Source: WJLY01 sp964562405 (GTDB lineage Bacteria; Joyebacterota; Joyebacteria; Joyebacterales; Joyebacteraceae). Taken from it: a DNA stretch of 63,070 nt. The notes beneath the pieces are model-generated. The model had not been told where the DNA came from, did not search any database, and saw only the letters and a list, made by a program, of their open reading frames with translations. The DNA lies in NCBI GenBank assembly GCA_964562405.1, contig CAZLTC010000008.1:1-63070 (forward strand), read 5' to 3'. Shown one piece after another: positions 26,909 through 35,564 of the stretch (the stretch's first letter is position 1; every line of letters starts with the position of its first letter). Both the position numbers and the translations under genes were made by a program.

Positions 26909-28066
26909 ATGAGGGACGTAGCAGTCATCGGCGTGGGGATGCAGAAGTGGGGCGAGCTGTGGGAGAAGTCGCTCCGCGATATCTTCACCGAGTCGGCGCT
27001 CCTGGCCATAGAGGACGCGGGCGTCGATCACATCGAGGCGATGTACATCGGGAGCATGTCGAGCGGGCTGTTCTGCGGTCAGGAGCACATCAGCTCGCTC
27101 ATGGCCGACTATCTGGGTGTCGCGCCCATACCTGCGCTCAGGGTCGAGACCGCCTGCGCGTCTGGCGGGGCGGCCTTCCGGCAGGCCTACTATGACGTGG
27201 CCTCCGGCGCGCACGACATCGTGCTCGCGGGCGGCGTCGAGAAGATGACCGACGTCAGCGGCGGCGGAGCGACCTTCGCGCTCTCGACCGCGGCCGACGC
27301 CGAGTACGAGGTCTATCACGGCGTGACGTTTCCGGGCCTCTACGCGATGATGGCCGTCGCGCACATGCACGAGTACGGGACGACGCGCGACCAGCTGGCG
27401 CACGTGTCGGTCAAGAACCACAAGAACGGCACGATGAACCCGCACGCGCAGTATCCGTTCGAGGTCACGCTCGACCAGGTCAAGAACGCGGTGATGGTGG
27501 CGGACCCGCTGACCATCCTCGACTGCTCGCCGATCACCGACGGCGGTGCGGCGGCGATACTCTGCCCGCTCGACATGGCGAAGAAGATCGCCAAGAACGT
27601 GCCGATCAGGATCCTGGCCTCCGGCCACGCGACCGACTCGATCGCGCTCAATGACCGGAAGAACATCGCCTGGCTGTCCGGCGTGGAGAACGCGGGCGAG
27701 CAGGCGTACAAGCAGGCCGGGTTGACTCCCAAGGACATCGACTTCGTCGAGGTCCACGACTGCTTCACGATCGCCGAGATCTGCGTGATCGAGGCGCTCG
27801 GTTTCTTCGAGAAGGGCAAGGGCGGAACCGGCGCCGAGAGCGGCGAGACGCACCTCGGCGGCCGCATTCCGGTGAACCCCTCCGGCGGCCTCAAGTCGAA
27901 GGGCCACCCGGTCGGAGCCACGGGCGTGGCTCAGATCGTCGAGGTCACGAAGCAGCTCAGGGGCGAGTGCGGCGACCGCCAGTGCGGCGACATCAAGATC
28001 GGCATGACCCAGAACATGGGCGGCACCGGCGGCTCGTGCGTCGTCCACATCCTGACGTCCGAGTAG
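26909..28066 (+). CDS. Thiolase, archaeal acetyl-CoA acetyltransferase type
   Basis: 385 residues from ATG 26909, with GAGGAG upstream. Interconverts two acetyl-CoA and acetoacetyl-CoA. Active-site features are Cys83 in ETACASGGAA, the His in EVHDCFTIAE, and GHPVGATGVAQ. The arrangement is that of the SCP-x-like archaeal thiolases that partner with HMG-CoA synthase through a DUF35 protein. It lies 32 bases after the HMG-CoA synthase and 66 bases before the DUF35 gene. Direction in vivo (synthesis or cleavage) is not shown by sequence. Confidence 0.9.
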   Translation: MRDVAVIGVGMQKWGELWEKSLRDIFTESALLAIEDAGVDHIEAMYIGSMSSGLFCGQEHISSLMADYLGVAPIPALRVETACASGGAAFRQAYYDVASGAHDIVLAGGVEKMTDVSGGGATFALSTAADAEYEVYHGVTFPGLYAMMAVAHMHEYGTTRDQLAHVSVKNHKNGTMNPHAQYPFEVTLDQVKNAVMVADPLTILDCSPITDGGAAAILCPLDMAKKIAKNVPIRILASGHATDSIALNDRKNIAWLSGVENAGEQAYKQAGLTPKDIDFVEVHDCFTIAEICVIEALGFFEKGKGGTGAESGETHLGGRIPVNPSGGLKSKGHPVGATGVAQIVEVTKQLRGECGDRQCGDIKIGMTQNMGGTGGSCVVHILTSE

Positions 28067-28132
28067 GACGAACCCGGCCGTGGCCGGTCGTGGACCGCGG
28101 GCCCATTGAGACAACACTTCGGAGGATAAGAG

Positions 28133-28528
28133 ATGTCCACATCAGCAAGGTACTGGAGGGAGATCCCTCAGCGCTACCGCCTGGAGGCAGCCAAGTGCAC
28201 CTCGTGCGGCGAGATCTTCTTCCCGCCCAGGATCGTGTGCAGGGGCTGCGGGGGGCGCGAGTTCGAGCAGGTCGTGCTTCCCGACACGGGCAAGCTCCTG
28301 ACCTACACGATCATACGCATCGCGCCGTCCGAGTTCTCGACGCAGGCCCCTTACGCCGTGGGCATCGCCCGGCTGGACAACGGCGTCAGGCTCGCGGCGC
28401 AGGTCGTCGACGTAGACTTCAAGGACCTCAAGGTCGGCCTGCCGGTCAAGATCGAGTTCAGGAAGGTCCGCGAGGAAGGCGAAGCGGGCATTCTGTGCTA
28501 CGGCTACAAGTTCGTGCCCGTGCGGTAG
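28133..28528 (+). CDS. DUF35 Zn-ribbon OB-fold protein, thiolase/HMG-CoA synthase scaffold
   Basis: 131 residues. The N-terminal rubredoxin-like zinc ribbon has Cys22-x2-Cys25 and Cys36-x2-Cys39 (CTSCGE, CRGCGG). The C-terminal OB-fold contains LLTYTIIRIAP and APYAVGIARLDNGVRL. In methanogen complexes this family bridges thiolase and HMG-CoA synthase and binds the CoA pantetheine arm. The same three-gene order here supports the same scaffold role. GGAGG lies upstream. About 195 bases without a recognised element follow before the next gene. Confidence 0.9.
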   Translation: MSTSARYWREIPQRYRLEAAKCTSCGEIFFPPRIVCRGCGGREFEQVVLPDTGKLLTYTIIRIAPSEFSTQAPYAVGIARLDNGVRLAAQVVDVDFKDLKVGLPVKIEFRKVREEGEAGILCYGYKFVPVR

Positions 28529-28723
28529 TGGTTGGGTGCCACATTGGCGGCCGGCGCGCGACTTCCCCGTAGGCGGGCTGTGAGCCGTCGCACGCCGCGA
28601 ACGCGGCGTCTCGGCGGCGAACGAGCGGAGCGCCCCGCCCTAGGGGATGCGCGCGACGGCCCCCCAGGGGATGCCAGCGGCTCGGAGTCGGTCCCGCTCG
28701 ACGTCAACGGAGAGGACTCGTAG

Positions 28724-30331
28724 ATGTATCGCATCGAGAGCAAGGTCGACACGAAAAGCGCAACGTTCGAGGACAACCGAACGCGGATGCGCGAACTCGT
28801 GGACCAGTTCAAGGCACGCCTGGCCCAGGTCAAGGAGGGCGGCCCGGAGTCGCAGCGCGAGCGGCACCACAAGCGAGGCAAGCTGCTCGTGCGCGAGCGC
28901 TTGGAGCGCCTCTTCGACCCGAACACTCCGTTCGTCGAGCTGTCGCCCCTGGCGGCATACGACATGTACGACAACGAGGCGCCGGGTGCGGGCATGGTGA
29001 CCGGCGTCGGTCGCGTGCACGGCCGCGAGGTTCTGGTCGTCGCCAACGATGCGACGGTCAAGGGCGGGACGTACTTCCCGATGACCATCAAGAAACACGT
29101 CCGCGCGCAGGAGGTGGCGATGGAGAACCGCCTCCCGTGCATCTACCTGGTCGACTCGGGCGGCATCTTCCTGCCGCACCAGGCCGGGACCTTCCCGGAC
29201 AAGGAGCACTTCGGGCGCATCTTCTACAACCAGGCGCGTCTCTCCGCTATGGGCGTTCCGCAGATCGCGGTCGTGATGGGTTCCTGCACCGCCGGAGGCG
29301 CCTACGTTCCAGCGATGAGCGACGAGACCGTCATCGTCAAGGAGCAGGGGACCATCTTCATAGGCGGGCCGCCGCTCGTGAAGGCCGCGACCGGCGAGGA
29401 CGTGACCGACGAGGAGTTGGGTGGCGCGGATGTCCACTGCCGCATCTCCGGGACGGCCGACCACTACGCGCTCAACGATGAGCATGCCATCGCCGTCGCG
29501 CGCAATATCGTCGAGACCCTGGATGCTCCCAGGAGGTTCGACCTCGAGATGTCCGAGCCGGAGGACCCGGCGTACGACCCCGAGGAGCTGTACGGCATCG
29601 TGTCGACCGACCTCCGCAAGGCGTTCGACATGCGCGAGGTCATAGCCCGCATCGTCGATGGGAGCCGCTTCCAGGAGTTCAAGGAGCTCTACGGCATCAC
29701 CATCGTCACGGGCTTCGCCCGCATCATGGGCTACCCGGTCGGCATACTGGCCAACAACGGCGTCCTCTTCTCAGAGAGCGCCGTCAAGGGAGCGCACTTC
29801 ATAGAGCTGTGCACGATGCGCAAGATCCCGCTCATCTTCCTTCAGAACATCACCGGGTTCATCGTGGGGCGCGAGTACGAGCACGGCGGCATCGCACGCA
29901 ACGGCGCCAAGCTCGTCCACGCGGTTGCGAACGCCGACGTCCCCAAGTTCACGGTCATGGTCGGCGGATCCTACGGCGCCGGCAACTACGCGATGTGCGG
30001 ACGCGGCTACGACCCCAGGCTTCTCTGGATGTGGCCCAACGCGAAGATCGGCGTCATGGGTGGCGAGCAGGCCGCAAACGTTCTCCTGACGGTCAAGATG
30101 CGCCAGCTCAAGAAGGAAGGCGTCGAGATGACGAAGGACGAGCAAGAGGCGTTCAAGGCGCCCATCATCGAGCGCTACGAGAAGGAGGCGTCCGCCTACT
30201 ACTCGACGGCGCGGCTCTGGGACGACGGGATCATCGACCCGCTCGACACCCGCTCGGCTCTGGCGCTGGGCATTGCGATGTCGCTGAACGCTCCGATACC
30301 GGACCAGAAATACGGCGTCTTCAGAATGTAG
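28724..30331 (+). CDS. liuB: 3-Methylcrotonyl-CoA carboxylase carboxyltransferase (beta) subunit
   Basis: Carboxylates 3-methylcrotonyl-CoA to 3-methylglutaconyl-CoA in leucine degradation. 535 residues from ATG 28724. Diagnostic MCC-beta motifs are present: YLVDSGGIFLPHQ, FPDKEHFGRIFYNQA, VVMGSCTAGGAYVPAMSDE and GPPLVKAATGE. In the C-terminal half are FLQNITGFIVG and SYGAGNYAMCGRGYDPR. These separate it from the propionyl-type enzyme at 18940. The next three genes supply the hydratase, biotin carboxylase and BCCP of the same pathway. Confidence 0.92.
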   Translation: MYRIESKVDTKSATFEDNRTRMRELVDQFKARLAQVKEGGPESQRERHHKRGKLLVRERLERLFDPNTPFVELSPLAAYDMYDNEAPGAGMVTGVGRVHGREVLVVANDATVKGGTYFPMTIKKHVRAQEVAMENRLPCIYLVDSGGIFLPHQAGTFPDKEHFGRIFYNQARLSAMGVPQIAVVMGSCTAGGAYVPAMSDETVIVKEQGTIFIGGPPLVKAATGEDVTDEELGGADVHCRISGTADHYALNDEHAIAVARNIVETLDAPRRFDLEMSEPEDPAYDPEELYGIVSTDLRKAFDMREVIARIVDGSRFQEFKELYGITIVTGFARIMGYPVGILANNGVLFSESAVKGAHFIELCTMRKIPLIFLQNITGFIVGREYEHGGIARNGAKLVHAVANADVPKFTVMVGGSYGAGNYAMCGRGYDPRLLWMWPNAKIGVMGGEQAANVLLTVKMRQLKKEGVEMTKDEQEAFKAPIIERYEKEASAYYSTARLWDDGIIDPLDTRSALALGIAMSLNAPIPDQKYGVFRM

Positions 30332-30343
30332 CTCAGGAGGCAC

Positions 30344-31141
30344 ATGAGCGAGTACACGACACTCAAGACCAGCGTCGAGGACGAGGTGGCGACCGTCACG
30401 TTGTCGCGGCCCGAGGTGAAGAACGCGTTCAACGACGTGATGCTGGGAGAGCTGCTCGACGTCTACGGTAACCACGACGCGGATCCGTCGGTTCGCGTGG
30501 TCGTGATGACGGGGGAGGGCAACTCCTTCTGCGCTGGCGCCGACCTCAACTACATGAAGAAGACGGCGGCCTACACGTTCGAGGAGAATGTGCGGGACGG
30601 GCTCGTCATCTCTGATGTGATGGAACTCATTCACAAGCTGAGCAAACCGACCATCGCCAAGGTGAACGGCTATGCCATCGGCGGCGGCGCCGGGCTCATG
30701 GCGGCCAACGATATCGTCGTGGCCTCCGACGAGGCGGTGATCAGTCTCTCCGAGGTCAAGATCGGTCTGGTCCCGGCCTGCATCTCGCCGTACGTCATCA
30801 TGCGCGCGGGCCCCGGGGCGTGCCGTGAGTTCTTCCTCACGGGCGAGCGGATGAATGCCGAGAAGGCGTTCAGGCTGGGGCTGGTCAACGCGGTCACGCA
30901 ACACGCGCTGCTCGACGGCGACGTGGCCAAGCTCACACGCCGCATCGTATCCAGCGGTCCCGAGGCGCTGCGCGTCTGCAAGGAGCTCATCGACAGCGTC
31001 TACGAGATGACGCTCGAGAAGGCCAAGTCGCACACCGCGAAGGTCATAGCGGAGGTGCGGGCGTCGGACGAGGGGCAGGAGGGCATGACGGCCTTCCTTG
31101 AGAAGCGGAAGCCCCGCTGGGCAAAGGACCAGGAGTCATGA
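30344..31141 (+). CDS. liuC: Methylglutaconyl-CoA hydratase (enoyl-CoA hydratase family)
   Basis: Hydrates 3-methylglutaconyl-CoA to HMG-CoA. 265 residues, crotonase fold. FCAGADLNYMKKTAAY and GYAIGGGAGLMAANDI form the oxyanion hole. SEVKIGLVPACISPYVI is the LiuC/AUH-like signature that separates this group from ordinary enoyl-CoA hydratases. It lies between the MCC beta and biotin carboxylase genes, as in many liu clusters. Its stop overlaps the start of the biotin carboxylase (ATGA, 31138-31141). Confidence 0.88.
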   Translation: MSEYTTLKTSVEDEVATVTLSRPEVKNAFNDVMLGELLDVYGNHDADPSVRVVVMTGEGNSFCAGADLNYMKKTAAYTFEENVRDGLVISDVMELIHKLSKPTIAKVNGYAIGGGAGLMAANDIVVASDEAVISLSEVKIGLVPACISPYVIMRAGPGACREFFLTGERMNAEKAFRLGLVNAVTQHALLDGDVAKLTRRIVSSGPEALRVCKELIDSVYEMTLEKAKSHTAKVIAEVRASDEGQEGMTAFLEKRKPRWAKDQES

Positions 31142-32634
31142 GGAAGATACTCATCGCCAATCGCGGAGAGATAGCCGTCCGCGTCGCCAGGGCCTGCCGG
31201 GACATGGGCATTCCAGTGGTCGCCGTCTACTCCGACGCCGACCGCGCGTCGCTCCACGTGCTCGAGGCGGACGAGGCCGTCCGCATCGGCCCCGCGCCCG
31301 CGCTCGAGAGCTACCTCAACATGGACGCCATAATCGACGCGGCGCGCGAGGCGGGCGCCGACGCCATCCATCCCGGATACGGGTTCCTAGCCGAGAACTG
31401 GCAGTTCGCGAAGCGCTGCGAGGACGAGGGTCTCAAGTTCATCGGCCCGCCGTCGGCGGCGCTGCACCTCGTGGGGGACAAGATTCGCTCGCGCGAGACC
31501 ATGCAAAGGGAGGGCGTTCCCATCATCCCGGGCATGCTGGGTGCGCCAGGGAGCGACGACGAGTGTCTCCAGACCGCGTTGGAGATGGGTTACCCGGTGC
31601 TCGTCAAGGCGTCCGCCGGAGGCGGCGGCAAGGGCATGCAGGTCGTCCGCGCCGAGGCGGATCTCATGAAGGCCATCGAGACGGCGCGTCGCGTCGCGAA
31701 GTCGGCGTTCGGCGACGACACCGTCTACGTGGAGAAGCTCATCGAGCGTCCGCGTCACATCGAGTTCCAGGTGCTGGCCGACGAGCATGGCAACGTCGTT
31801 CACCTCTTTGAGCGCGAGTGCTCGATACAGCGCCGCCACCAGAAGATCGTCGAGGAGTCGCCGTCGACGGCGGTCGACGCCGAGCTGCGCGCGAGGATGG
31901 GCGAGACCGCGGTGCGCGCGGCGCAGGCGGTCGGGTACGCCAACGCCGGCACCGTCGAGTTCCTGCTGGACGAGAACAGGAACTTCTACTTCCTCGAGGT
32001 CAACGCGCGCATCCAGGTCGAGCACCCGGTGACCGAGTTCGTGACCGGCATCGACCTCGTCCGCGAGCAGATCAAGGTAGCTTCCGGCGAGAAACTCGAC
32101 GTCACGCAGGACGACCTCGCGCAGCACGGGCACGCCATCGAGTGCCGCATCTACGCGGAGGACCCTGCCAACAACTTCCTGCCATCGTCCGGGAAGATAC
32201 TGCGCCTCCTGGAGCCGGCCGGACCCGGCGTGAGGCACGACTGCGGCATCTACGAGGGTTGGGAGGTGCCGGTCCACTACGACCCGATCCTCTCGAAGCT
32301 CATCGTGCACGCGGCCGATCGCGAGGCCGCGAGACTCAAGATGCTGCGCGCGCTCCGCGAGTTTGCGATACTGGGCATCGCCACGACCATCGACTATCTC
32401 CACGAGATCGTCGAGAGCGACGCATTCGCTCGCGGCGATACGCAGACCGACTTCATAGAGAAGCACATGGCAGACCGGCACTCCGACGGCCCGGACGAAG
32501 ACGCCGTCCACGCGGCCCTAATCGCGGGGGCCCTCTCTCTCTCGGCGGAGGTGGGGAGGCGGGTCGCCGGAAGGCGCCGGGAAGCGTCGCCATGGGACAC
32601 GCTGGGAAGCTGGAGCATAGGGCACGAGGACTGA
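31138..32634 (+). CDS. liuD: 3-Methylcrotonyl-CoA carboxylase biotin carboxylase (alpha) subunit
   Basis: 498 residues beginning MRKILIANRGEIAVRVARAC. ATP-grasp features include KASAGGGGKGM, HIEFQV, ECSIQRRHQK and EVNARIQVEHPVTE. The protein ends after the biotin-carboxylase C-terminal domain, so the BT-like and biotinyl domains are carried by the next gene, the same split as in the propionyl system. About 90 bases separate it from that gene, with only minor inverted repeats. Confidence 0.92.
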   Translation: MRKILIANRGEIAVRVARACRDMGIPVVAVYSDADRASLHVLEADEAVRIGPAPALESYLNMDAIIDAAREAGADAIHPGYGFLAENWQFAKRCEDEGLKFIGPPSAALHLVGDKIRSRETMQREGVPIIPGMLGAPGSDDECLQTALEMGYPVLVKASAGGGGKGMQVVRAEADLMKAIETARRVAKSAFGDDTVYVEKLIERPRHIEFQVLADEHGNVVHLFERECSIQRRHQKIVEESPSTAVDAELRARMGETAVRAAQAVGYANAGTVEFLLDENRNFYFLEVNARIQVEHPVTEFVTGIDLVREQIKVASGEKLDVTQDDLAQHGHAIECRIYAEDPANNFLPSSGKILRLLEPAGPGVRHDCGIYEGWEVPVHYDPILSKLIVHAADREAARLKMLRALREFAILGIATTIDYLHEIVESDAFARGDTQTDFIEKHMADRHSDGPDEDAVHAALIAGALSLSAEVGRRVAGRRREASPWDTLGSWSIGHED

Positions 32635-32725
32635 GAGCGCGGAGCCTGGTTCGGACGGCCCGTCTCGCAGGACGGCGCCGCCGGCGGCAGGCCCGGCCGC
32701 GTCCCCGTCCCCGAAAGGAGTTCCC

Positions 32726-33235
32726 TTGGAGTACGAGTTCACCGTAGGCGGTGAGAAGCGCACCGTCAGGCTCGAGGGCAAGCCCCCCAACGCCCGCGTC
32801 TTCATCGGCGAGCGCGAGTACCGGGTCGACTGGTCGCTCGTGCCAGGCGGCGCAGTGTCCATGATCCTGGACGGTCGCTCGCGCACCGCCCGGGTGGCGA
32901 GGTGCGACGGAGGGCTCGTCGTCTGGGTCGGCGGCCACAAGCTGACCCTGGAGATGGGCTCGGCGGACGACTCCGTGGCCGGCGCAGCCGGCTCCGGTGC
33001 CGGCGCGAGCGGCTCGATCAAGGCCCCGATGCCGGGTTCGGTGGTCAAGGTCCTGGTCGCCGCCGGCGACGAGGTCGCATCGGGTCAGAGCCTCGTCATC
33101 GTCGAGGCCATGAAGATGGAGAACGAGGTGCGCTCACCGGTCGACGGCGTCGTCAAGACGGTGAACGTGAAGGCGGGCGACTCCGTGGGCACGACCGAGG
33201 TCATGGTCGAGGTGGAGCCGAAGGAATCCGAGTGA
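32726..33235 (+). CDS. BT-like domain plus biotin carboxyl carrier protein of MCC
   Basis: 169 residues from TTG 32726, chosen because AAAGGAG ends 5 bases upstream. A beta-rich N-terminal region of about 85 residues is followed by an Ala/Gly linker and a biotinyl domain with APMPGSV and EAMKMEN (biotinylated Lys). It parallels the BCCP at 22151 in length and layout, so both carboxylases are built as three separate subunits. Eleven bases separate it from the isovaleryl-type dehydrogenase. Confidence 0.9.
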   Translation: MEYEFTVGGEKRTVRLEGKPPNARVFIGEREYRVDWSLVPGGAVSMILDGRSRTARVARCDGGLVVWVGGHKLTLEMGSADDSVAGAAGSGAGASGSIKAPMPGSVVKVLVAAGDEVASGQSLVIVEAMKMENEVRSPVDGVVKTVNVKAGDSVGTTEVMVEVEPKESE

Positions 33236-33246
33236 AAGGAACACAC

Positions 33247-34404
33247 ATGCTGAGCGTTCTCTACACCGAGGCCGAAAACGCCTTCCGCGAGGAGGTCAGG
33301 AAGTTCGCCGAGAAGGAAGTGGCGCCCCACGCGGACGAGATCGAGAGGACGGCCGAGTACCCGCGCGAGGTCCTGAGGCGCGTGGGGCAGGCGGGGTACA
33401 TGGGTGCGATGATCTCGCCCGAGTACGGCGGGACGGGCAAGGGAATGGTGTGCGAGACGATCATCGCCGAGGAGATCTCGGCGGTCTCGCCGGTCGTCGA
33501 CGTGTCGCGCGGCGTGACCTCTGTCTATTTCGCTCCTCCCATCTTCAAGTTCGGCTCGGACGCGCTCAAGAAGAAGTACCTGCCGCCCATCGTGTGCGGC
33601 GACAAGATCGGCGCAATCGGCATAACCGAGCCGGACGTCGGTTCCGACACCGCCGGCATGAAGACGCAGGCCGTGAAGGACGGCGACGACTACGTTATCA
33701 CCGGTGAGAAGCGCTTCATCACGAACGGAAGCCAGGCTGACTACATCCTCGTCTTCGCCATCACCGACCCGTCGGTGAAGGCTAGACGGGGCATGACCGC
33801 GTTCGTCGTCGAGACGTCGTGGCCCGGGTTCAGCGTCATCGAGGACCACGACCTCATGGGCATGCGCGGCGCCCGCGTGTCGCACCTCAAGTTCGACGGC
33901 GTGCGCGTTCCGGCGACGCACATGGTCGGCGAGCTGAACAAGGGGTTCGGGGTGCTCATGGACGAGCTCGACACCGAGCGTACCTCGCTAGCCGCCGGCG
34001 CCGTCGGCTACTCGCGCGCGGCGCTCGAGATCGCCATTGAGCACTCGGTCAAGCGCCAGCAGTTCGGGAAGGAGATCCGTTCGTTCGAGGGCATCTCGTT
34101 CAAGATCGCCGACATGGCCACCAAGGTCGATGCCGCCCGGCTCATGACGCTCCAGGCGGCCCGCCGCATCGAGATGGGCCTGCCGGCGACCAGACAGGGC
34201 GCCGCGGCCAAGCTCTTCGCGACCAACTCGGCGCAGGAGATCACCTACGAGGCTCTCCAGGTGACCGGTGGCGACGGCTACACGAAGCAGAACAGAACGG
34301 AGCAGCTCGCCCGCGACGCGAGGCTGATGACGATCGGCGGCGGAACGGCCGAGATCATGCGCTTCATCATCCAGCGCGAGGTGTACAAGGAGAGGGGCTA
34401 CTAG
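33247..34404 (+). CDS. liuA: Acyl-CoA dehydrogenase, isovaleryl-CoA dehydrogenase type
   Basis: 385 residues from ATG 33247 with AAAGGA upstream. The usual C-terminal catalytic Glu is absent: IGGGTAEI has Gly365 at that position. Glu244 in LDTERTSLA instead aligns with the catalytic Glu254 of human isovaleryl-CoA dehydrogenase (motif LDLERLVLA, from memory). Other motifs are GAIGITEPDVGSD and RFITNG. This relocation and the adjacent MCC, hydratase and HMG genes support isovaleryl-CoA as substrate. Electrons would go to the ETF encoded at 10810-12572. Confidence 0.87.
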   Translation: MLSVLYTEAENAFREEVRKFAEKEVAPHADEIERTAEYPREVLRRVGQAGYMGAMISPEYGGTGKGMVCETIIAEEISAVSPVVDVSRGVTSVYFAPPIFKFGSDALKKKYLPPIVCGDKIGAIGITEPDVGSDTAGMKTQAVKDGDDYVITGEKRFITNGSQADYILVFAITDPSVKARRGMTAFVVETSWPGFSVIEDHDLMGMRGARVSHLKFDGVRVPATHMVGELNKGFGVLMDELDTERTSLAAGAVGYSRAALEIAIEHSVKRQQFGKEIRSFEGISFKIADMATKVDAARLMTLQAARRIEMGLPATRQGAAAKLFATNSAQEITYEALQVTGGDGYTKQNRTEQLARDARLMTIGGGTAEIMRFIIQREVYKERGY

Positions 34405-34407
34405 CCG

Positions 34408-35529
34408 ATGGCAAGCGCCGGTGCCGGCAAGAAGGAGCTGATCCTGGTGCTGAACCCGGGCAGCACCTCCACGAAGCTCGCCGTCTTCCAGGGCAACGAG
34501 TGCTCGTACGAGGGGGTCGTCCAGCACACCGAACTTGAGCTGGGCCGATTCGAGCGCGTGTGGGACCAGTACGAGTATCGCAAGGAGGCCATCCTCGAGT
34601 TTCTGGCCGGCCACGGTGTCGCGCTTCACTCGCTAACCGCGGTCGTAGGGCGCGGCGGCCTCTTCAAGCCGACCGTCAGCGGTACGTACCGCGTCAACCC
34701 GGAGATGGTCGCAGACGCGCGGGCGGAGGTGCAGGGCCCGCATGTCGCGAACCTGGGCGCCGTGCTGGCGTACGGCATCGCGTGGGACTACGGCATCGAG
34801 GCGTTCATCGTCGATCCACCCTGCGTGGACGAGATGGAGCCCGTGGCTCGTTACTCCGGGCTCCCTGAGATCGAGCGGACGAGTCTCGTGCACGCGCTCA
34901 ACGTCAAAGCGAGCGCCCGCGCGGCAGCCGAGGAGCTGGGAAAGAGCGTGCGCGACGTGAACCTGGTGGTCGCGCACCTGGGGGGCGGCATCACCGTGTG
35001 CGCCCTCAAGAGCGGGCGCATGGTCGACGTCACGAACGGGCTGTCGGAGGGACCGTTCACGCCCGACCGTGCCGGAGCGCTCCCGACGGGCGGACTCGTC
35101 CGGATGTGTTTCTCCGGCGAGTACACCGAGGCCGAGATCACGAGGAAGCTCGTTGGGGCCGGAGGACTGACGGCGTACCTCGGGACCAACAATGCGATAG
35201 AGGCGCTCGAACGCGCGAACGCGGGAGACGCGAAGGCCGGTGCGGTCCTCGAGGCAATGATCTACCAGATCGCCAAGGAGATCGGCGCGATGGCGGTTGT
35301 GCTCGGCGAGTCCATGGACGCCATCGTTCTCACCGGCGGCATCGCGAAGTCGGAGGACATAGCGAGGCGCATCGTCGACAAGGTGCGCTTTCTCGGCCGC
35401 GTCATAGTGCTGCCGGGGGAGGACGAGCTTCGGGCTCTGGCCCTTGGATGCCTGCGCGTGCTCGAGGGCGAGGAGGAGGCGAAGACGTACCCGGAGACGG
35501 TCGATGGAGGCGGACGCCGCCCGGAGTGA
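34408..35529 (+). CDS. buk: Butyrate kinase (branched-chain carboxylate kinase)
   Basis: An acetokinase-family enzyme that interconverts acyl phosphate plus ADP and carboxylate plus ATP. 373 residues. NPGSTSTKLAVF is the ASKHA phosphate-1 motif, VVGRGGLFKP and HVANLGAVLAYGIA are butyrate-kinase features, VAHLGGGITVCA is the phosphate-2 motif and LTGGIAKSE the adenosine motif. Length and motifs separate it from acetate kinase. No phosphate butyryltransferase is present in the window, so its partner is missing or elsewhere. It could harvest ATP from butyryl-, isobutyryl- or isovaleryl-phosphate, or activate the acids. Confidence 0.92.
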   Translation: MASAGAGKKELILVLNPGSTSTKLAVFQGNECSYEGVVQHTELELGRFERVWDQYEYRKEAILEFLAGHGVALHSLTAVVGRGGLFKPTVSGTYRVNPEMVADARAEVQGPHVANLGAVLAYGIAWDYGIEAFIVDPPCVDEMEPVARYSGLPEIERTSLVHALNVKASARAAAEELGKSVRDVNLVVAHLGGGITVCALKSGRMVDVTNGLSEGPFTPDRAGALPTGGLVRMCFSGEYTEAEITRKLVGAGGLTAYLGTNNAIEALERANAGDAKAGAVLEAMIYQIAKEIGAMAVVLGESMDAIVLTGGIAKSEDIARRIVDKVRFLGRVIVLPGEDELRALALGCLRVLEGEEEAKTYPETVDGGGRRPE

Positions 35530-35564
35530 CGCGGCGCCGCGGGGACCCTACGGAGGTGTGACAA

